Counted from the stretch's first letter, positions 35,001 to 48,628 are shown. The stretch is 64,000 nt of DNA from Bursaphelenchus xylophilus (GCA_904066235.2 CAJFCV020000001.1:8680001-8744000); one strand, 5' to 3'. The notes: a model not told the origin generated them from the letters alone. Numbers and translations are program-made.

Positions 35001-38000
35001 GCAAGTTTCAGCTTTTTTGGAATTAAATTACGCCCGCCGCAGGCCAAACACTCTGATATTATACCAGGCACCAGTTCAAAAAAAGTGAATTAGTGATGTC
35101 GGAGTGAATATGACAAGACATATACCATTCGAAAGGTAACCTCATAAGATTTTAGCACGGCAAGTTTCAGCTTTTTTGGAATTAAATTACGCCCGCCGCA
35201 GGCCAAACACTCTGATATTATACCAGGCACCAGTTCAAAAAAAGTGAATTAGTGATGTCGGAGTGAATATGACAAGACATATACCATTCGAAAGGTAACC
35301 TCATAAGATTTTAGCACGGCAAGTTTCAGCTTTTTTGGAATTAAATTACGCCCGCCGCAGGCCAAACACTCTGATATTATACCAGGCACCAGTTTAAAAA
35401 AAAGTGAATTAGTGATGTCGGAGTGAATATACAAGACATATACCATTCGAAAGGTAACCTCATAAGATTTTAGCGCGGCAAGTTTCAGTTTTTTTGGAAT
35501 TAAATTACGCCCGCCGCAGGCCAAACACTCTGATATTATACCAGGCACCAGTTTAAAAAAAATTGAATTAGTGATGTCGGAGTGAATATACAAGACATAT
35601 ACCATTCGAACGGTAACCTCATAAGATTTTAGCACGGCAAGTTTCAGCTTTTTTGGAATTAAATTACGCCCGCCGCAGGCCAAACACTCTGATATTATAC
35701 CAGGCACCAGTTTAAAAAAATTGAATTAGTGATGTCGGAGTGAATATACAAGACATATACCATTCGAACGGTAACCTCATAAGATTTTAGCACGGCAAGT
35801 TTCAGCTTTTTTGGAATTAAATTACGCCCGCCGCAGGCCAAACACTCTGATATTATACCAGGCACCAGTTTAAAAAAATTGAATTAGTGATGTCGGAGTG
35901 AATATACAAGACATATACCATTCGAACGGTAACCTCATAAGATTTTAGCACGGCAAGTTTCAGCTTTTTTGGAATTAAATTACGCCCGCCGCAGGCCAAA
36001 CACCCTGATATTATACCAGGCACCAGTTTAAAAAAAAAGTGAATTAGTGATGTCGGAGTGAATTGACAAGACATATACCATTCGAAAGGTAACCTCATAA
36101 GATTTTAGCACGGCAAGTTTTAGCTTTTTTGGAATTAAATTACGCCCACACTGGGCGAAACACCCTGATATTATACCAGGCACCAGTTTAAAAAAAAGTG
36201 AATTAGTGATGTCGGAGTGAATTGACAAGACATATACCATTCGAAAGGTAACCTCATAAGATTTTAGCACGGCAAGTTTTAGCTTTTTTGGAATTAAATT
36301 ACGCCCACACTGGGCGAAACACCCTGATATTATACCAGGCACCAGTTTAAAAAAAAGTGAATTAGTGATGTCGGAGTGAATTGACAAGACATATACCATT
36401 CGAAAGGTAACCTCATAAGATTTTAGCACGGCAAGTTTTAGCTTTTTTGGAATTAAATTACGCCCGCCGCAGGCCAAACACTCTGATATTATACCAGGCA
36501 CCAGTTTAAAAAAAAAAGTGAATTAGTGATGTAGGAGTGAATTGACAAGACATATACCATTCGAAAGGTAACCTCATAGGATTTTAGTACGGCAAGTTTT
36601 AGCTTTTTTGGAATTAAATTACGCCCGCCACATACCAAACACTCTGATATTATACCAGGCACCAGTTTAAAAAAAATTGAATTAGTGATGTCGGAGTGAA
36701 TTGACAAGACATATACCATTCGAAAGGTAACCTCATAAGATTTTAGCACGGCAAGTTTTAGCTTTTTTGGAATTAAATTACGCCCGCCGCAGGCCAAACA
36801 CTCTGATATTATACCAGGCACCGGTTTAAAAAAAAGTGAATTAGTGATGTAGGAGTGAATTGACAAGACATATACCATTCGAAAGGTAACCTCATAAGAT
36901 TTTAGTACGGCAAGTTTTAGCTTTTTTGGAATTAAATTACGCCCGCCGCAGGCCAAACACTCTGATATTATACCAGGCACCAGTTTAAAAAAAAGTGAAT
37001 TAGTGATGTCGGAGTGAATTGACAAGACATATACCATTCGAAAGGTAACCTCATAAGATTTTAGCACGGCAAGTTTTAGCTTTTTTGGAATTAAATTACG
37101 CCCACACTGGGCGAAACACCCTGATATTATACCAGGCACCAGTTTAAAAAAAAGTGAATTAGTGATGTCGGAGTGAATTGACAAGACATATACCATTCGA
37201 AAGGTAACCTCATAAGATTTTAGCACGGCAAGTTTTAGCTTTTTTGGAATTAAATTACGCCCGCCGCAGGCCAAACACTCTGATATTATACCAGGCACCA
37301 GTTTAAAAAAAAAGTGAATTAGTGATGTAGGAGTGAATTGACAAGACATATACCATTCGAAAGGTAACCTCATAGGATTTTAGTACGGCAAGTTTTAGCT
37401 TTTTTGGAATTAAATTACGCCCGCCGCAGGCCAAACACTCTGATATTATACCAGGCACCAGTTTAAAAAAAAGTGAATTAGTGATGTCGGAGTGAATTGA
37501 CAAGACATATACCATTCGAAAGGTAACCTCATAAGATTTTAGCACGGCAAGTTTCAGCTTTTTTGGAATTAAATTACGCCCGCCGCAGGCCAAACACTCT
37601 GATATTATACCAGGCACCAGTTCAAAAAAAAGTGAATTAGTGATGTCGGAGTGAATTGACAAGACATATACCATTCGAAAGATAACCTCATAAGATTTTA
37701 GCACGGCAAGTTTTAGCTTTTTTGGAATTAAATTACGCCCACACTGGGCGAAACACCCTGATATTATACCAGGCACCAGTTTAAAAAAAAGTGAATTAGT
37801 GATGTCGGAGTGAATTGACAAGACATATACCATTCGAAAGGTAACCTCATAAGATTTTAGCACGGCAAGTTTTAGCTTTTTTGGAATTAAATTACGCCCA
37901 CACTGGGCGAAACACCCTGATATTATACCAGGCACCAGTTTAAAAAAAAGTGAATTAGTGATGTCGGAGTGAATTGACAAGACATATACCATTCGAAAGG

Positions 38001-41000
38001 TAACCTCATAAGATTTTAGCACGGCAAGTTTTAGCTTTTTTGGAATTAAATTACGCCCACACTGGGCGAAACACCCTGATATTATACCAGGCACCAGTTT
38101 AAAAAAAAGTGAATTAGTGATGTCGGAGTGAATTGACAAGACATATACCATTCGAACGGTAACCTCATAAGATTTTAGCACGGCAAGTTTCAGCTTTTTT
38201 GGAATTAAATTACGCCCGCCGGAGGCCAAACACTCTGATATTATACCAGGCACCAGTTTAAAAAAAAAGTGAATTAGTGATGTCGGAGTGAATTGACAAG
38301 ACATATACCATTCGAAAGGTAACCTCATAAGATTTTAGCACGGCAAGTTTCAGCTTTTTTGGAATTAAATTACGCCCGCCGCAGGCCAAACACTCTGATA
38401 TTATACCAGGCACCAGTTTAAAAAAAAAAGTGAATTAGTGATGTAGGAGTGAATATACAAGACATATACCATTCGAACGGTAACCTCATAAGATTTTAGC
38501 ACGGCAAGTTTCAGCTTTTTTGGAATTAAATTACGCCCGCCGCAGGCCAAACACTCTGATATTATACCAGGCACCAGTTCAAAAAAAGTGAATTAGTGAT
38601 GTCGGAGTGAATTGACAAGACATATACCATTCGAAAGATAACCTCATAAGATTTTAGCACGGCACGTTTCAGCTTTTTTGGAATTAAATTACGCCCGCCG
38701 CAGGCCAAACACTCTGATATTATACCAGGCACCAGTTTAAAAAAATTGAATTAGTGATGTCGGAGTGAATTGACAAGACATATACCATTCGAAAGGTAAC
38801 CTCATAAGATTTTAGCACGGCAAGTTTCAGCTTTTTTGGAATTAAATTACGCCCGCCGCAGGCCAAACACTCTGATATTATACCAGGCACCAGTTCAAAA
38901 AAAGTGAATTAGTGATGTCGGAGTGAATTGACAAGACATATACCATTCGAAAGATAACCTCATAAGATTTTAGCACGGCAAGTTTTAGCTTTTTTGGAAT
39001 TAAATTACGCCCACACTGGGCGAAACACCCTGATATTATACCAGGCACCAGTTCAAAAAAAAGTGAATTAGTGATGTCGGAGTGAATTGACAAGACATAT
39101 ACCATTCGAAAGGTAACCTCATAAGATTTTAGCACGGCAAGTTTTAGCTTTTTTGGAATTAAATTACGCCCACACTGGGCGAAACACCCTGATATTATAC
39201 CAGGCACCAGTTTAAAAAAAAGTGAATTAGTGATGTCGGAGTGAATTGACAAGACATATACCATTCGAACGGTAACCTCATAAGATTTTAGCACGGCAAG
39301 TTTCAGCTTTTTTGGAATTAAATTACGCCCGCCGGAGGCCAAACACTCTGATATTATACCAGGCACCAGTTTAAAAAAAAGTGAATTAGTGATGTCGGAG
39401 TGAATTGACAAGACATATACCATTCGAAAGGTAACCTCATAAGATTTTAGCACGGCAAGTTTCAGCTTTTTTGGAATTAAATTACGCCCGCCGCAGGCCA
39501 AACACTCTGATATTATACCAGGCACCAGTTTAAAAAAAAAAGTGAATTAGTGATGTAGGAGTGAATATGACAAGACATATACCATTCGAACGGTAACCTC
39601 ATAAGATTTTAGCACGGCAAGTTTCAGCTTTTTTGGAATTAAATTACGCCCGCCGCAGGCCAAACACTCTGATATTATACCAGGCACCAGTTCAAAAAAA
39701 GTGAATTAGTGATGTCGGAGTGAATTGACAAGACATATACCATTCGAAAGATAACCTCATAAGATTTTAGCACGGCACGTTTCAGCTTTTTTGGAATTAA
39801 ATTACGCCCGCCGCAGGCCAAACACTCTGATATTATACCAGGCACCAGTTTAAAAAAAATTGAATTAGTGATGTCGGAGTGAATTGACAAGACATATACC
39901 ATTCGAAAGGTAACCTCATAAGATTTTAGCACGGCAAGTTTCAGCTTTTTTGGAATTAAATTACGCCCGCCGCAGGCCAAACACTCTGATATTATACCAG
40001 GCACCAGTTCAAAAAAAGTGAATTAGTGATGTCGGAGTGAATTGACAAGACATATACCATTCGAAAGATAACCTCATAAGATTTTAGCACGGCAAGTTTT
40101 AGCTTTTTTGGAATTAAATTACGCCCACACTGGGCGAAACACCCTGATATTATACCAGGCACCAGTTTAAAAAAAAAGTGAATTAGTGATGTCGGAGTGA
40201 ATTGACAAGACATATACCATTCGAAAGGTAACCTCATAAGATTTTAGCACGGCAAGTTTCAGCTTTTTTGGAATTAAATTACGCCCGCCGCAGGCCAAAC
40301 ACTCTGATATTATACCAGGCACCAGTTCAAAAAAAAAGTGAATTAGTGATGTCGGAGTGAATTGACAAGACATATACCATTCGAAAGGTAACCTCATAAG
40401 ATTTTAGCACGGCAAGTTTCAGCTTTTTTGGAATTAAATTACGCCCACACTGGGCGAAACACCCTGATATTATACCAGGCACCAGTTTAAAAAAAAAGTG
40501 AATTAGTGATGTCGGAGTGAATTGACAAGACATATACCATTCGAACGGTAACCTCATAAGATTTTAGCACGGCAAGTTTCAGCTTTTTTGGAATTAAATT
40601 ACGCCCGCCGCAGGCCAAACACTCTGATATTATACCAGGCACCAGTTCAAAAAAAAAGTGAATTAGTGATGTCGGAGTGAATTGACAAGACATATACCAT
40701 TCGAAAGGTAACCTCATAAGTTTTAGCACGGCAAGTTTCAGCTTTTTTGGAATTAAATTACGCCCACACTGGGCGAAACACCCTGATATTATACCAGGCA
40801 CCAGTTTAAAAAAAAGTGAATTAGTGATGTCGGAGTGAATTGACAAGACATATACCATTCGAACGGTAACCTCATAAGATTTTAGCACGGCAAGTTTCAG
40901 CTTTTTTGGAATTAAATTACGCCCGCCGCAGGCCAAACACTCTGATATTATACCAGGCACCAGTTCAAAAAAAAAAGTGAATTAGTGATGTCGGAGTGAA

Positions 41001-44000
41001 TTGACAAGACATATACCATTCGAAAGGTAACCTCATAAGATTTTAGCACGGCAAGTTTCAGCTCTTTTGGAGTTAAATTACGCCCACACTGGGCGAAAAA
41101 CCCTGATATTATACCAGGCACCAGTTTAAAAAAAAGTGAATTAGTGATGTCGGAGTGAATTGACAAGACATATACCATTCGAAAGGTAACCTCATAAGAT
41201 TTTAGCACGGCAAGTTTCAGCTTTTTTGGAATTAAATTACGCCCGCCGCAGGCCAAACACTCTGATATTATACCAGGCACCAGTTTAAAAAAAAGTGAAT
41301 TAGTGATGTAGGAGTGAATATACAAGACATATACCATTCGAACGGTAACCTCATAAGATTTTAGCACGGCAAGTTTCAGCTTTTTTGGAATTAAATTACG
41401 CCCGCCGCAGGCCAAACACTCTGATATTATACCAGGCACCAGTTCAAAAAAAAGTGAATTAGTGATGTCGGAGTGAATTGACAAGACATATACCATTCGA
41501 ACGGTAACCTCATAAGATTTTAGCACGGCAAGTTTCAGCTTTTTTGGAATTAAATTACGCCCGCCGCAGGCCAAACACTCTGATATTATACCAGGCACCA
41601 GTTCAAAAAAAGTGAATTAGTGATGTCGGAGTGAATTGACAAGACATATACCATTCGAAAGATAACCTCATAAGATTTTAGCACGGCACGTTTCAGCTTT
41701 TTTGGAATTAAATTACGCCCGCCGCAGGCCAAACACTCTGATATTATACCAGGCACCAGTTTAAAAAAATTGAATTAGTGATGTCGGAGTGAATTGACAA
41801 GACATATACCATTCGAAAGGTAACCTCATAAGATTTTAGCACGGCAAGTTTCAGCTTTTTTGGAATTAAATTACGCCCGCCGCAGGCCAAACACTCTGAT
41901 ATTATACCAGGCACCAGTTCAAAAAAAAGTGAATTAGTGATGTCGGAGTGAATTGACAAGACATATACCATTCGAAAGATAACCTCATAAGATTTTAGCA
42001 CGGCACGTTTCAGCTTTTTTGGAATTAAATTACGCCCGCCGCAGGCCAAACACTCTGATATTATACCAGGCACCAGTTTAAAAAAATTGAATTAGTGATG
42101 TCGGAGTGAATTGACAAGACATATACCATTCGAAAGGTAACCTCATAAGTTTTAGCACGGCAAGTTTCAGCTTTTTTGGAATTAAATTACGCCCACACTG
42201 GGCCAAACACTCTGATATTATACCAGGCACCAGTTTAAAAAAAAAGTGAATTAGTGATGTCGGAGTGAATTGACAAGACATATACCATTCGAAAGGTAAC
42301 CTCATAAGATTTTAGCACGGCAAGTTTTAGCTTTTTTGGAATTAAATTACGCCCACACTGGGCGAAACACCCTGATATTATACCAGGCACCAGTTTAAAA
42401 AAAAATTGAATTAGTGATGTCGGAGTGAATTGACAAGACATATACCATTCGAAAGGTAACCTCATAAGATTTTAGCACGGCAAGTTTTAGCTTTTTTGGA
42501 ATTAAATTACGCCCACACTGGGCGAAACACCCTGATATTATACCAGGCACCAGTTTAAAAAAAAAGTGAATTAGTGATGTCGGAGTGAATTGACAAGACA
42601 TATACCATTCGAAAGGTAACCTCATAAGATTTTAGCACGGCAAGTTTTAGCTTTTTTGGAATTAAATTACGCCCACACTGGGCGAAACACCCTGATATTA
42701 TACCAGGCACCAGTTTAAAAAAAATTGAATTAGTGATGTCGGAGTGAATTGACAAGACATATACCATTCGAAAGGTAACCTCATAAGATTTTAGCACGGC
42801 AAGTTTTAGCTTTTTTGGAATTAAATTACGCCCACACTGGGCGAAACACCCTGATATTATACCAGGCACCAGTTTAAAAAAAGTGAATTAGTGATGTCGG
42901 AGTGAATTGACAAGACATATACCATTCGAACGGTAACCTCATAAGATTTTAGCACGGCAAGTTTCAGCTTTTTTGGAATTAAATTACGCCCGCCGCAGGC
43001 CAAACACTCTGATATTATACCAGGCACCAGTTTAAAAAAAGTGAATTAGTGATGTCGGAGTGAATTGACAAGACATATACCATTCGAAAGGTAACCTCAT
43101 AAGATTTTAGCGCGGCAAGTTTCAGTTTTTTTGGAATTAAATTACGCCCGCCGCAGGCCAAACACTCTGATATTATACCAGGCACCAGCTCAAAAAAAAG
43201 TGAATTAGTGATGTCGGAGTGAATATACAAGACATATACCATTCGAACGGTAACCTCATAAGATTTTAGCACGGCAAGTTTCAGCTTTTTTGGAATTAAA
43301 TTACGCCCGCCGCAGGCCAAACACTCTGATATTATACCAGGCACCAGTTCAAAAAAAAGTGAATTAGTGATGTCGGAGTGAATTGACAAGACATATACCA
43401 TTCGAACGGTAACCTCATAAGATTTTAGCACGGCAAGTTTCAGCTTTTTTGGAATTAAATTACGCCCGCCGCAGGCCAAACACTCTGATATTATACCAGG
43501 CACCAGTTCAAAAAAAGTGAATTAGTGATGTCGGAGTGAATTGACAAGACATATACCATTCGAAAGATAACCTCATAAGATTTTAGCACGGCACGTTTCA
43601 GCTTTTTTGGAATTAAATTACGCCCGCCGCAGGCCAAACACTCTGATATTATACCAGGCACCAGTTTAAAAAAAATTGAATTAGTGATGTCGGAGTGAAT
43701 TGACAAGACATATACCATTCGAAAGGTAACCTCATAAGATTTTAGCACGGCAAGTTTCAGCTTTTTTGGAATTAAATTACGCCCGCCGCAGGCCAAACAC
43801 TCTGATATTATACCAGGCACCAGTTCAAAAAAAAGTGAATTAGTGATGTCGGAGTGAATTGACAAGACATATACCATTCGAAAGATAACCTCATAAGATT
43901 TTAGCACGGCACGTTTCAGCTTTTTTGGAATTAAATTACGCCCGCCGCAGGCCAAACACTCTGATATTATACCAGGCACCAGTTTAAAAAAAATTGAATT

Positions 44001-46609
44001 AGTGATGTCGGAGTGAATTGACAAGACATATACCATTCGAAAGGTAACCTCATAAGATTTTAGCACGGCAAGTTTCAGCTTTTTTGGAATTAAATTACGC
44101 CCACACTGGGCGAAACACCCTGATATTATACCAGGCACCAGTTTAAAAAAAAGTGAATTAGTGATGTCGGAGTGAATTGACAAGACATATACCATTCGAA
44201 AGGTAACCTCATAAGATTTTAGCACGGCAAGTTTTAGCTTTTTTGGAATTAAATTACGCCCACACTGGGCGAAACACCCTGATATTATACCAGGCACCAG
44301 TTTAAAAAAAAAGTGAATTAGTGATGTCGGAGTGAATTGACAAGACATATACCATTCGAAAGGTAACCTCATAAGATTTTAGCACGGCAAGTTTTAGCTT
44401 TTTTGGAATTAAATTACGCCCACACTGGGCGAAACACCCTGATATTATACCAGGCACCAGTTTAAAAAAAAAGTGAATTAGTGATGTCGGAGTGAATTGA
44501 CAAGACATATACCATTCGAAAGGTAACCTCATAAGATTTTAGCACGGCACGTTTCAGCTTTTTTGGAATTAAATTACGCCCGCCGCAGGCCAAACACTCT
44601 GATATTATACCAGGCACCAGTTTAAAAAAAAGTGAATTAGTGATGTAGGAGTGAATTGACAAGACATATACCATTCGAAAGGTAACCTCATAGGATTTTA
44701 GTACGGCAAGTTTTAGCTTTTTTGGAATTAAATTACGCCCGCCACATGCCAAACACTCTGATATTATACCAGGCACCAGTTTAAAAAAATTGAATTAGTG
44801 ATGTCGGAGTGAATTGACAAGACATATACCATTCGAAAGATAACCTCATAAGATTTTAGCACGGCAAGTTTTAGCTTTTTTGGAATTAAATTACGCCCGC
44901 CGCAGGCCAAACACTCTGATATTATACCAGGCACCAGTTCAAAAAAAAGTGAATTAGTGATGTCGGAGTGAATTGACAAGACATATACCATTCGAAAGGT
45001 AACCTCATAGGATTTTAGTACGGCAAGTTTTAGCTTTTTTGGAATTAAATTACGCCCGCCACATACCAAACACTCTGATATTATACCAGGCACCAGTTTA
45101 AAAAAAATTGAATTAGTGATGTCGGAGTGAATTGACAAGACATATACCATTCGAAAGATAACCTCATAAGATTTTAGCACGGCAAGTTTTAGCTTTTTTG
45201 GAATTAAATTACGCCCGCCGCAGGCCAAACACTCTGATATTATACCAGGCACCAGTTCAAAAAAAGTGAATTAGTGATGTCGGAGTGAATTGACAAGACA
45301 TATACCATTCGAAAGATAACCTCATAAGATCTTAGCACGGCACGTTTCAGCTTTTTTGGAATTAAATTACGCCCGCCGCAGGCCAAACACTCTGATATTA
45401 TACCAGGCACCAGTTTAAAAAAAAAAGTGAATTAGTGATGTAGGAGTGAATATACAAGACATATACCATTCGAACGGTAACCTCATAAGATTTTAGCACG
45501 GCAAGTTTCAGCTTTTTTGGAATTAAATTACGCCCACACTGGGCGAAACACCCTGATATTATACCAGGCACCAGTTTAAAAAAAAAGTGAATTAGTGATG
45601 TCGGAGTGAATTGACAAGACATATACCATTCGAAAGGTAACCTCATAAGATTTTAGCACGGCAAGTTTTAGCTTTTTTGGAATTAAATTACGCCCACACT
45701 GGGCGAAACACTCTGATATTATACCAGGCACCAGTTTAAAAAAAAGTGAATTAGTGATGTCGGAGTGAATTGACAAGACATATACCATTCGAAAGGTAAC
45801 ATCATAAGATTTTAGCACGGCAAGTTTTAGCTTTTTTGGAATTAAATTACGCCCACACTGGGCGAAACACCCTGATATTATACCAGGCACCAGTTTAAAA
45901 AAAAAGTGAATTAGTGATGTCGGAGTGAATTGACAAGACATATACCATTCGAAAGGTAACCTCATAAGATTTTAGCACGGCAAGTTTTAGCTTTTTTGGA
46001 ATTAAATTACGCCCGCCGCAGGCCAAACACTCTGATATTATACCAGGCACCAGTTCAAAAAAATTGAATTAGTGATGTCGGAGTGAATTGACAAGACATA
46101 TACCATTCGAAAGATAACCTCATAAGATTTTAGCACGGCACGTTTTAGCTTTTTTGGAATTAAATTACGCCCGCCGCAGGCCAAACACTCTGATATTATA
46201 CCAGGCACCAGTTTAAAAAAATTGAATTAGTGATGTCGGAGTGAATATACAAGACATATACCATTCGAACGGTAACCTCATAAGATTTTAGCGCGGCAAG
46301 TTTCAGCTTTTTTGGAATTAAATTACGCCCGCCGCAGGCCAAACACTCTGATATTATACCAGGCACCAGTTTAAAAAAATTGAATTAGTGATGTCGGAGT
46401 GAATATACAAGACATATACCATTCGAACGGTAACCTCATAAGATTTTAGCACGGCAAGTTTCAGCTTTTTTGGAATTAAATTACGCCCACACTGGGCGAA
46501 ACACCCTGATATTATACCAGGCACCAGTTTAAAAAGAATTGAATTAGTGATGTCGGAGTGAATATACAAGACATATACCATTCGAACGGTAACCTCATAA
46601 GATTTTAGC

Positions 46610-47179
46610 NNNNNNNNNNNNNNNNNNNNNNNNNNNNNNNNNNNNNNNNNNNNNNNNNNNNNNNNNNNNNNNNNNNNNNNNNNNNNNNNNNNNNNNNNNN
46701 NNNNNNNNNNNNNNNNNNNNNNNNNNNNNNNNNNNNNNNNNNNNNNNNNNNNNNNNNNNNNNNNNNNNNNNNNNNNNNNNNNNNNNNNNNNNNNNNNNNN
46801 NNNNNNNNNNNNNNNNNNNNNNNNNNNNNNNNNNNNNNNNNNNNNNNNNNNNNNNNNNNNNNNNNNNNNNNNNNNNNNNNNNNNNNNNNNNNNNNNNNNN
46901 NNNNNNNNNNNNNNNNNNNNNNNNNNNNNNNNNNNNNNNNNNNNNNNNNNNNNNNNNNNNNNNNNNNNNNNNNNNNNNNNNNNNNNNNNNNNNNNNNNNN
47001 NNNNNNNNNNNNNNNNNNNNNNNNNNNNNNNNNNNNNNNNNNNNNNNNNNNNNNNNNNNNNNNNNNNNNNNNNNNNNNNNNNNNNNNNNNNNNNNNNNNN
47101 NNNNNNNNNNNNNNNNNNNNNNNNNNNNNNNNNNNNNNNNNNNNNNNNNNNNNNNNNNNNNNNNNNNNNNNNNNNNNNN
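46610..47179. other. Assembly gap (570 N) inside the satellite
   Basis: A run of N lies within the array near its right end. The true number of monomers, and whether other insertions sit here, cannot be known. The reading frames spanning it are meaningless. Confidence 0.99.
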
Positions 47180-47309
47180 AATTGAATTAGTGATGTCGGA
47201 GTGAATATACAAGACATATACCATTCGAAAGGTAACCTCATAAAATTTTAGCACGGCAAGTCCAGCTCACGCGTGCACAAAGCAAGAAGCGTATTTGGCG
47301 CTCAAAAGT

Positions 47310-47465
47310 TTTCTTTGCAAAGAACTTATTTGTTATTATAAGTTCTTATTTGTTTTTATAAGTAAAGAGAGATAAGCCCCTCCTCTTTTGACGTTATTTT
47401 GACTTATAAGTCATTATCTGTTCATATAAGTCGTTATATGTCTTTATAAGTCAATTTGGGTCCGC
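47310..47465. repeat. Short degenerate direct repeats (TTATAAGT-based)
   Basis: Just beyond the array there are several loosely repeated units of about 18-22 bp built on TTATAAGTC and TTATxTGTT. They are AT-rich with no recognised function. Confidence 0.5.
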
Positions 47466-47524
47466 TATGTGGGCTGTCAAAATAAATGTAATAAGCTGCT
47501 ATAGAAAGGCTCAAAATTAATTAC

Positions 47525-47647
47525 CTTTTCTATCAGTCGAAGCGCTGACGCCAAATCGAGACATATTATGGGCTTGGAGGAGTCCGCGATGAGCAAGAAC
47601 AGTGACACCACTATACACAAGACGAACCACTGATGGATCGCTCTCAT
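47525..47647 (-). pseudogene. First exon of a small secreted protein, cut off from its downstream exons
   Basis: ATG 47647 begins a convincing signal peptide (MRAIHQWFVLCIVVSLFLLI) followed by about 20 residues. It ends exactly at a GTAATT donor in phase 0 (47525). Downstream on the minus strand there are only about 250 nt of low-complexity sequence before the satellite, with no acceptor exon visible. The rest of the gene may lie beyond or have been removed by the array. Confidence 0.4.
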
Positions 47648-47747
47648 CCGAAACGAGCCTAATGACACAGTAATTCTTACAGTTATCCTTGAAACTACTA
47701 TAAATATAATTTAGAGAGAAATTTTAAAAATTTCCAAAAATTTTATG

Positions 47748-48014
47748 TTATTCGTGGCAAATCCCACCTTTGGACGAGGTCCGAGGCCTTGGGCCAGGCG
47801 GACGATTGTGTATCCGAGCGTAGAGGCAGGCTGCCGCAATAATCTCGTCGTAGACGTCCGCTAGGAACAACTGCTTTGGTTCGCCGACTTGGCCAATCAG
47901 TTTGGCCCACTCTCCATTTTTAACGGCGTCAAAAACAAGTCGAGGGATCATCACATCGCCGATTCCCAGCTTTAGAGCCTCTTGCATCTTCCCGAGAAGG
48001 GTCGATTTGTGCGA
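47748..48014 (-). CDS. Exon-like ORF of unknown function
   Basis: After a good acceptor (TTTTTTATCTCCAG) an 89-codon exon reads a mixed globular-looking sequence (MQEALKLGIGDVMIPRLVFD, then DVYDEIIAAACLYARIHNRP) and ends in a stop at 47748. No family is recognised, and a partner 5' exon could not be joined. It lies between the array and an isolated satellite monomer and may be a gene fragment. Confidence 0.35.
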   Translation of the reverse strand, partial: SHKSTLLGKMQEALKLGIGDVMIPRLVFDAVKNGEWAKLIGQVGEPKQLFLADVYDEIIAAACLYARIHNRPPGPRPRTSSKGGICHE

Positions 48015-48480
48015 CTGGAGATAAAAAATTATTCCATTCCTCGCTCTGCTGGAGTCAGCTGAATAACTGGATGACCATAAATGTCCAATAGATGAGGCGG
48101 CTTGCAAAGGGGAGCTGAAATCTAATTTTGATTGAAGGAAGCCGGATGCGGAAACTCGGACGCAATTCCGTATTGAAAGAAAATGTACATACACGACGAA
48201 CCCCAAAAATTCCGCTTGTTTCATGGCTCATACCGCCGCGTTAAAGACTGGTCGTTTGTCTGTAAATCTGGGTTTTGTCCAAGACGTTCGTTCTCGAACC
48301 GCTTTTCTACGCTATTGTGGGAGTGTGCCACAAAACCTGGTTCCGACCAAAAGGTAGAACTCTTCCGCTAACGGCCAGAAAATTCTAGGTCCGCCAAGCG
48401 TCCCGTTGCCCAATTTGCAATGGATCTGAGGCTAGCCAGCCGGAGGAACAAGAATGGAGAAACCAAGGGTCCCCCTGCCA
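48015..48480. other. Unassigned stretch between array and mucin-ShKT gene
   Basis: No gene or transposon could be supported. Short open frames occur on both strands without signal, domain or splice support. Confidence 0.4.
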
Positions 48481-48577
48481 GGCCGAACACTCGGATATTA
48501 TATTAGGCACCAATTAAAAAAAAGTGTATTGGAGGTGTCGGAGTGAATTGACGTGATCTACACCATTGGAAAGAGCA
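48481..48577 (-). repeat. Isolated, diverged satellite monomer fragment
   Basis: GCCGAACACTCGGATATTAT and the following sequence (AGGCACCA, an A-tract, GGTGTCGGAGTGAATTGAC, ACACCATTGGAAAG) align with the satellite monomer in the main orientation but with clearly more mismatches. It lies about 1.2 kb beyond the end of the array. Confidence 0.8.
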
Positions 48578-48628
48578 CAGAATTGTAACGCGCAGGTCTC
48601 CTGTATTATCATATGAATGATGAAACTA

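Larger units (their letters stand above)
18191..47261 (-). repeat. Satellite array, main block
   Basis: About 170 head-to-tail monomers of 157-161 bp lie here, interrupted by a Tc1-like element (18856-20097) and an assembly gap (46610-47179). Two main monomer classes exist: one with CGCCCGCCGCAGGCC and one with CGCCCACACTGGGCG, the latter first appearing near 24048 and intermixed from there on. Further diagnostic variants include TGTAGGAG for TGTCGGAG, GAATATACAAG for GAATTGACAAG, AACGG for AAAGG, and a compound type with CATAGGATTTTAGTACGG plus CGCCACATACC (about 24890-25020, 33010-33135, 36500-36635, 44945-45065), indicating higher-order duplication. The minus-strand reading frame is usually open because the monomer is near 53 codons; I do not regard it as coding. 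The array ends at 47261. Confidence 0.95.

Noticed and set aside
13339..45965. Many minus-strand ORFs of 75-518 aa with a repeated 53-aa unit
   Set aside because: They are the satellite monomer read in its open frame. Frames open and close with A-tract length, substitutions are not synonymous-biased by eye, and there is no start, splice or promoter context.
13438..47261. CRISPR-like regular array
   Set aside because: Monomers are contiguous 159-160 bp tandem units without unique spacers, in a eukaryotic genome. It is a satellite.
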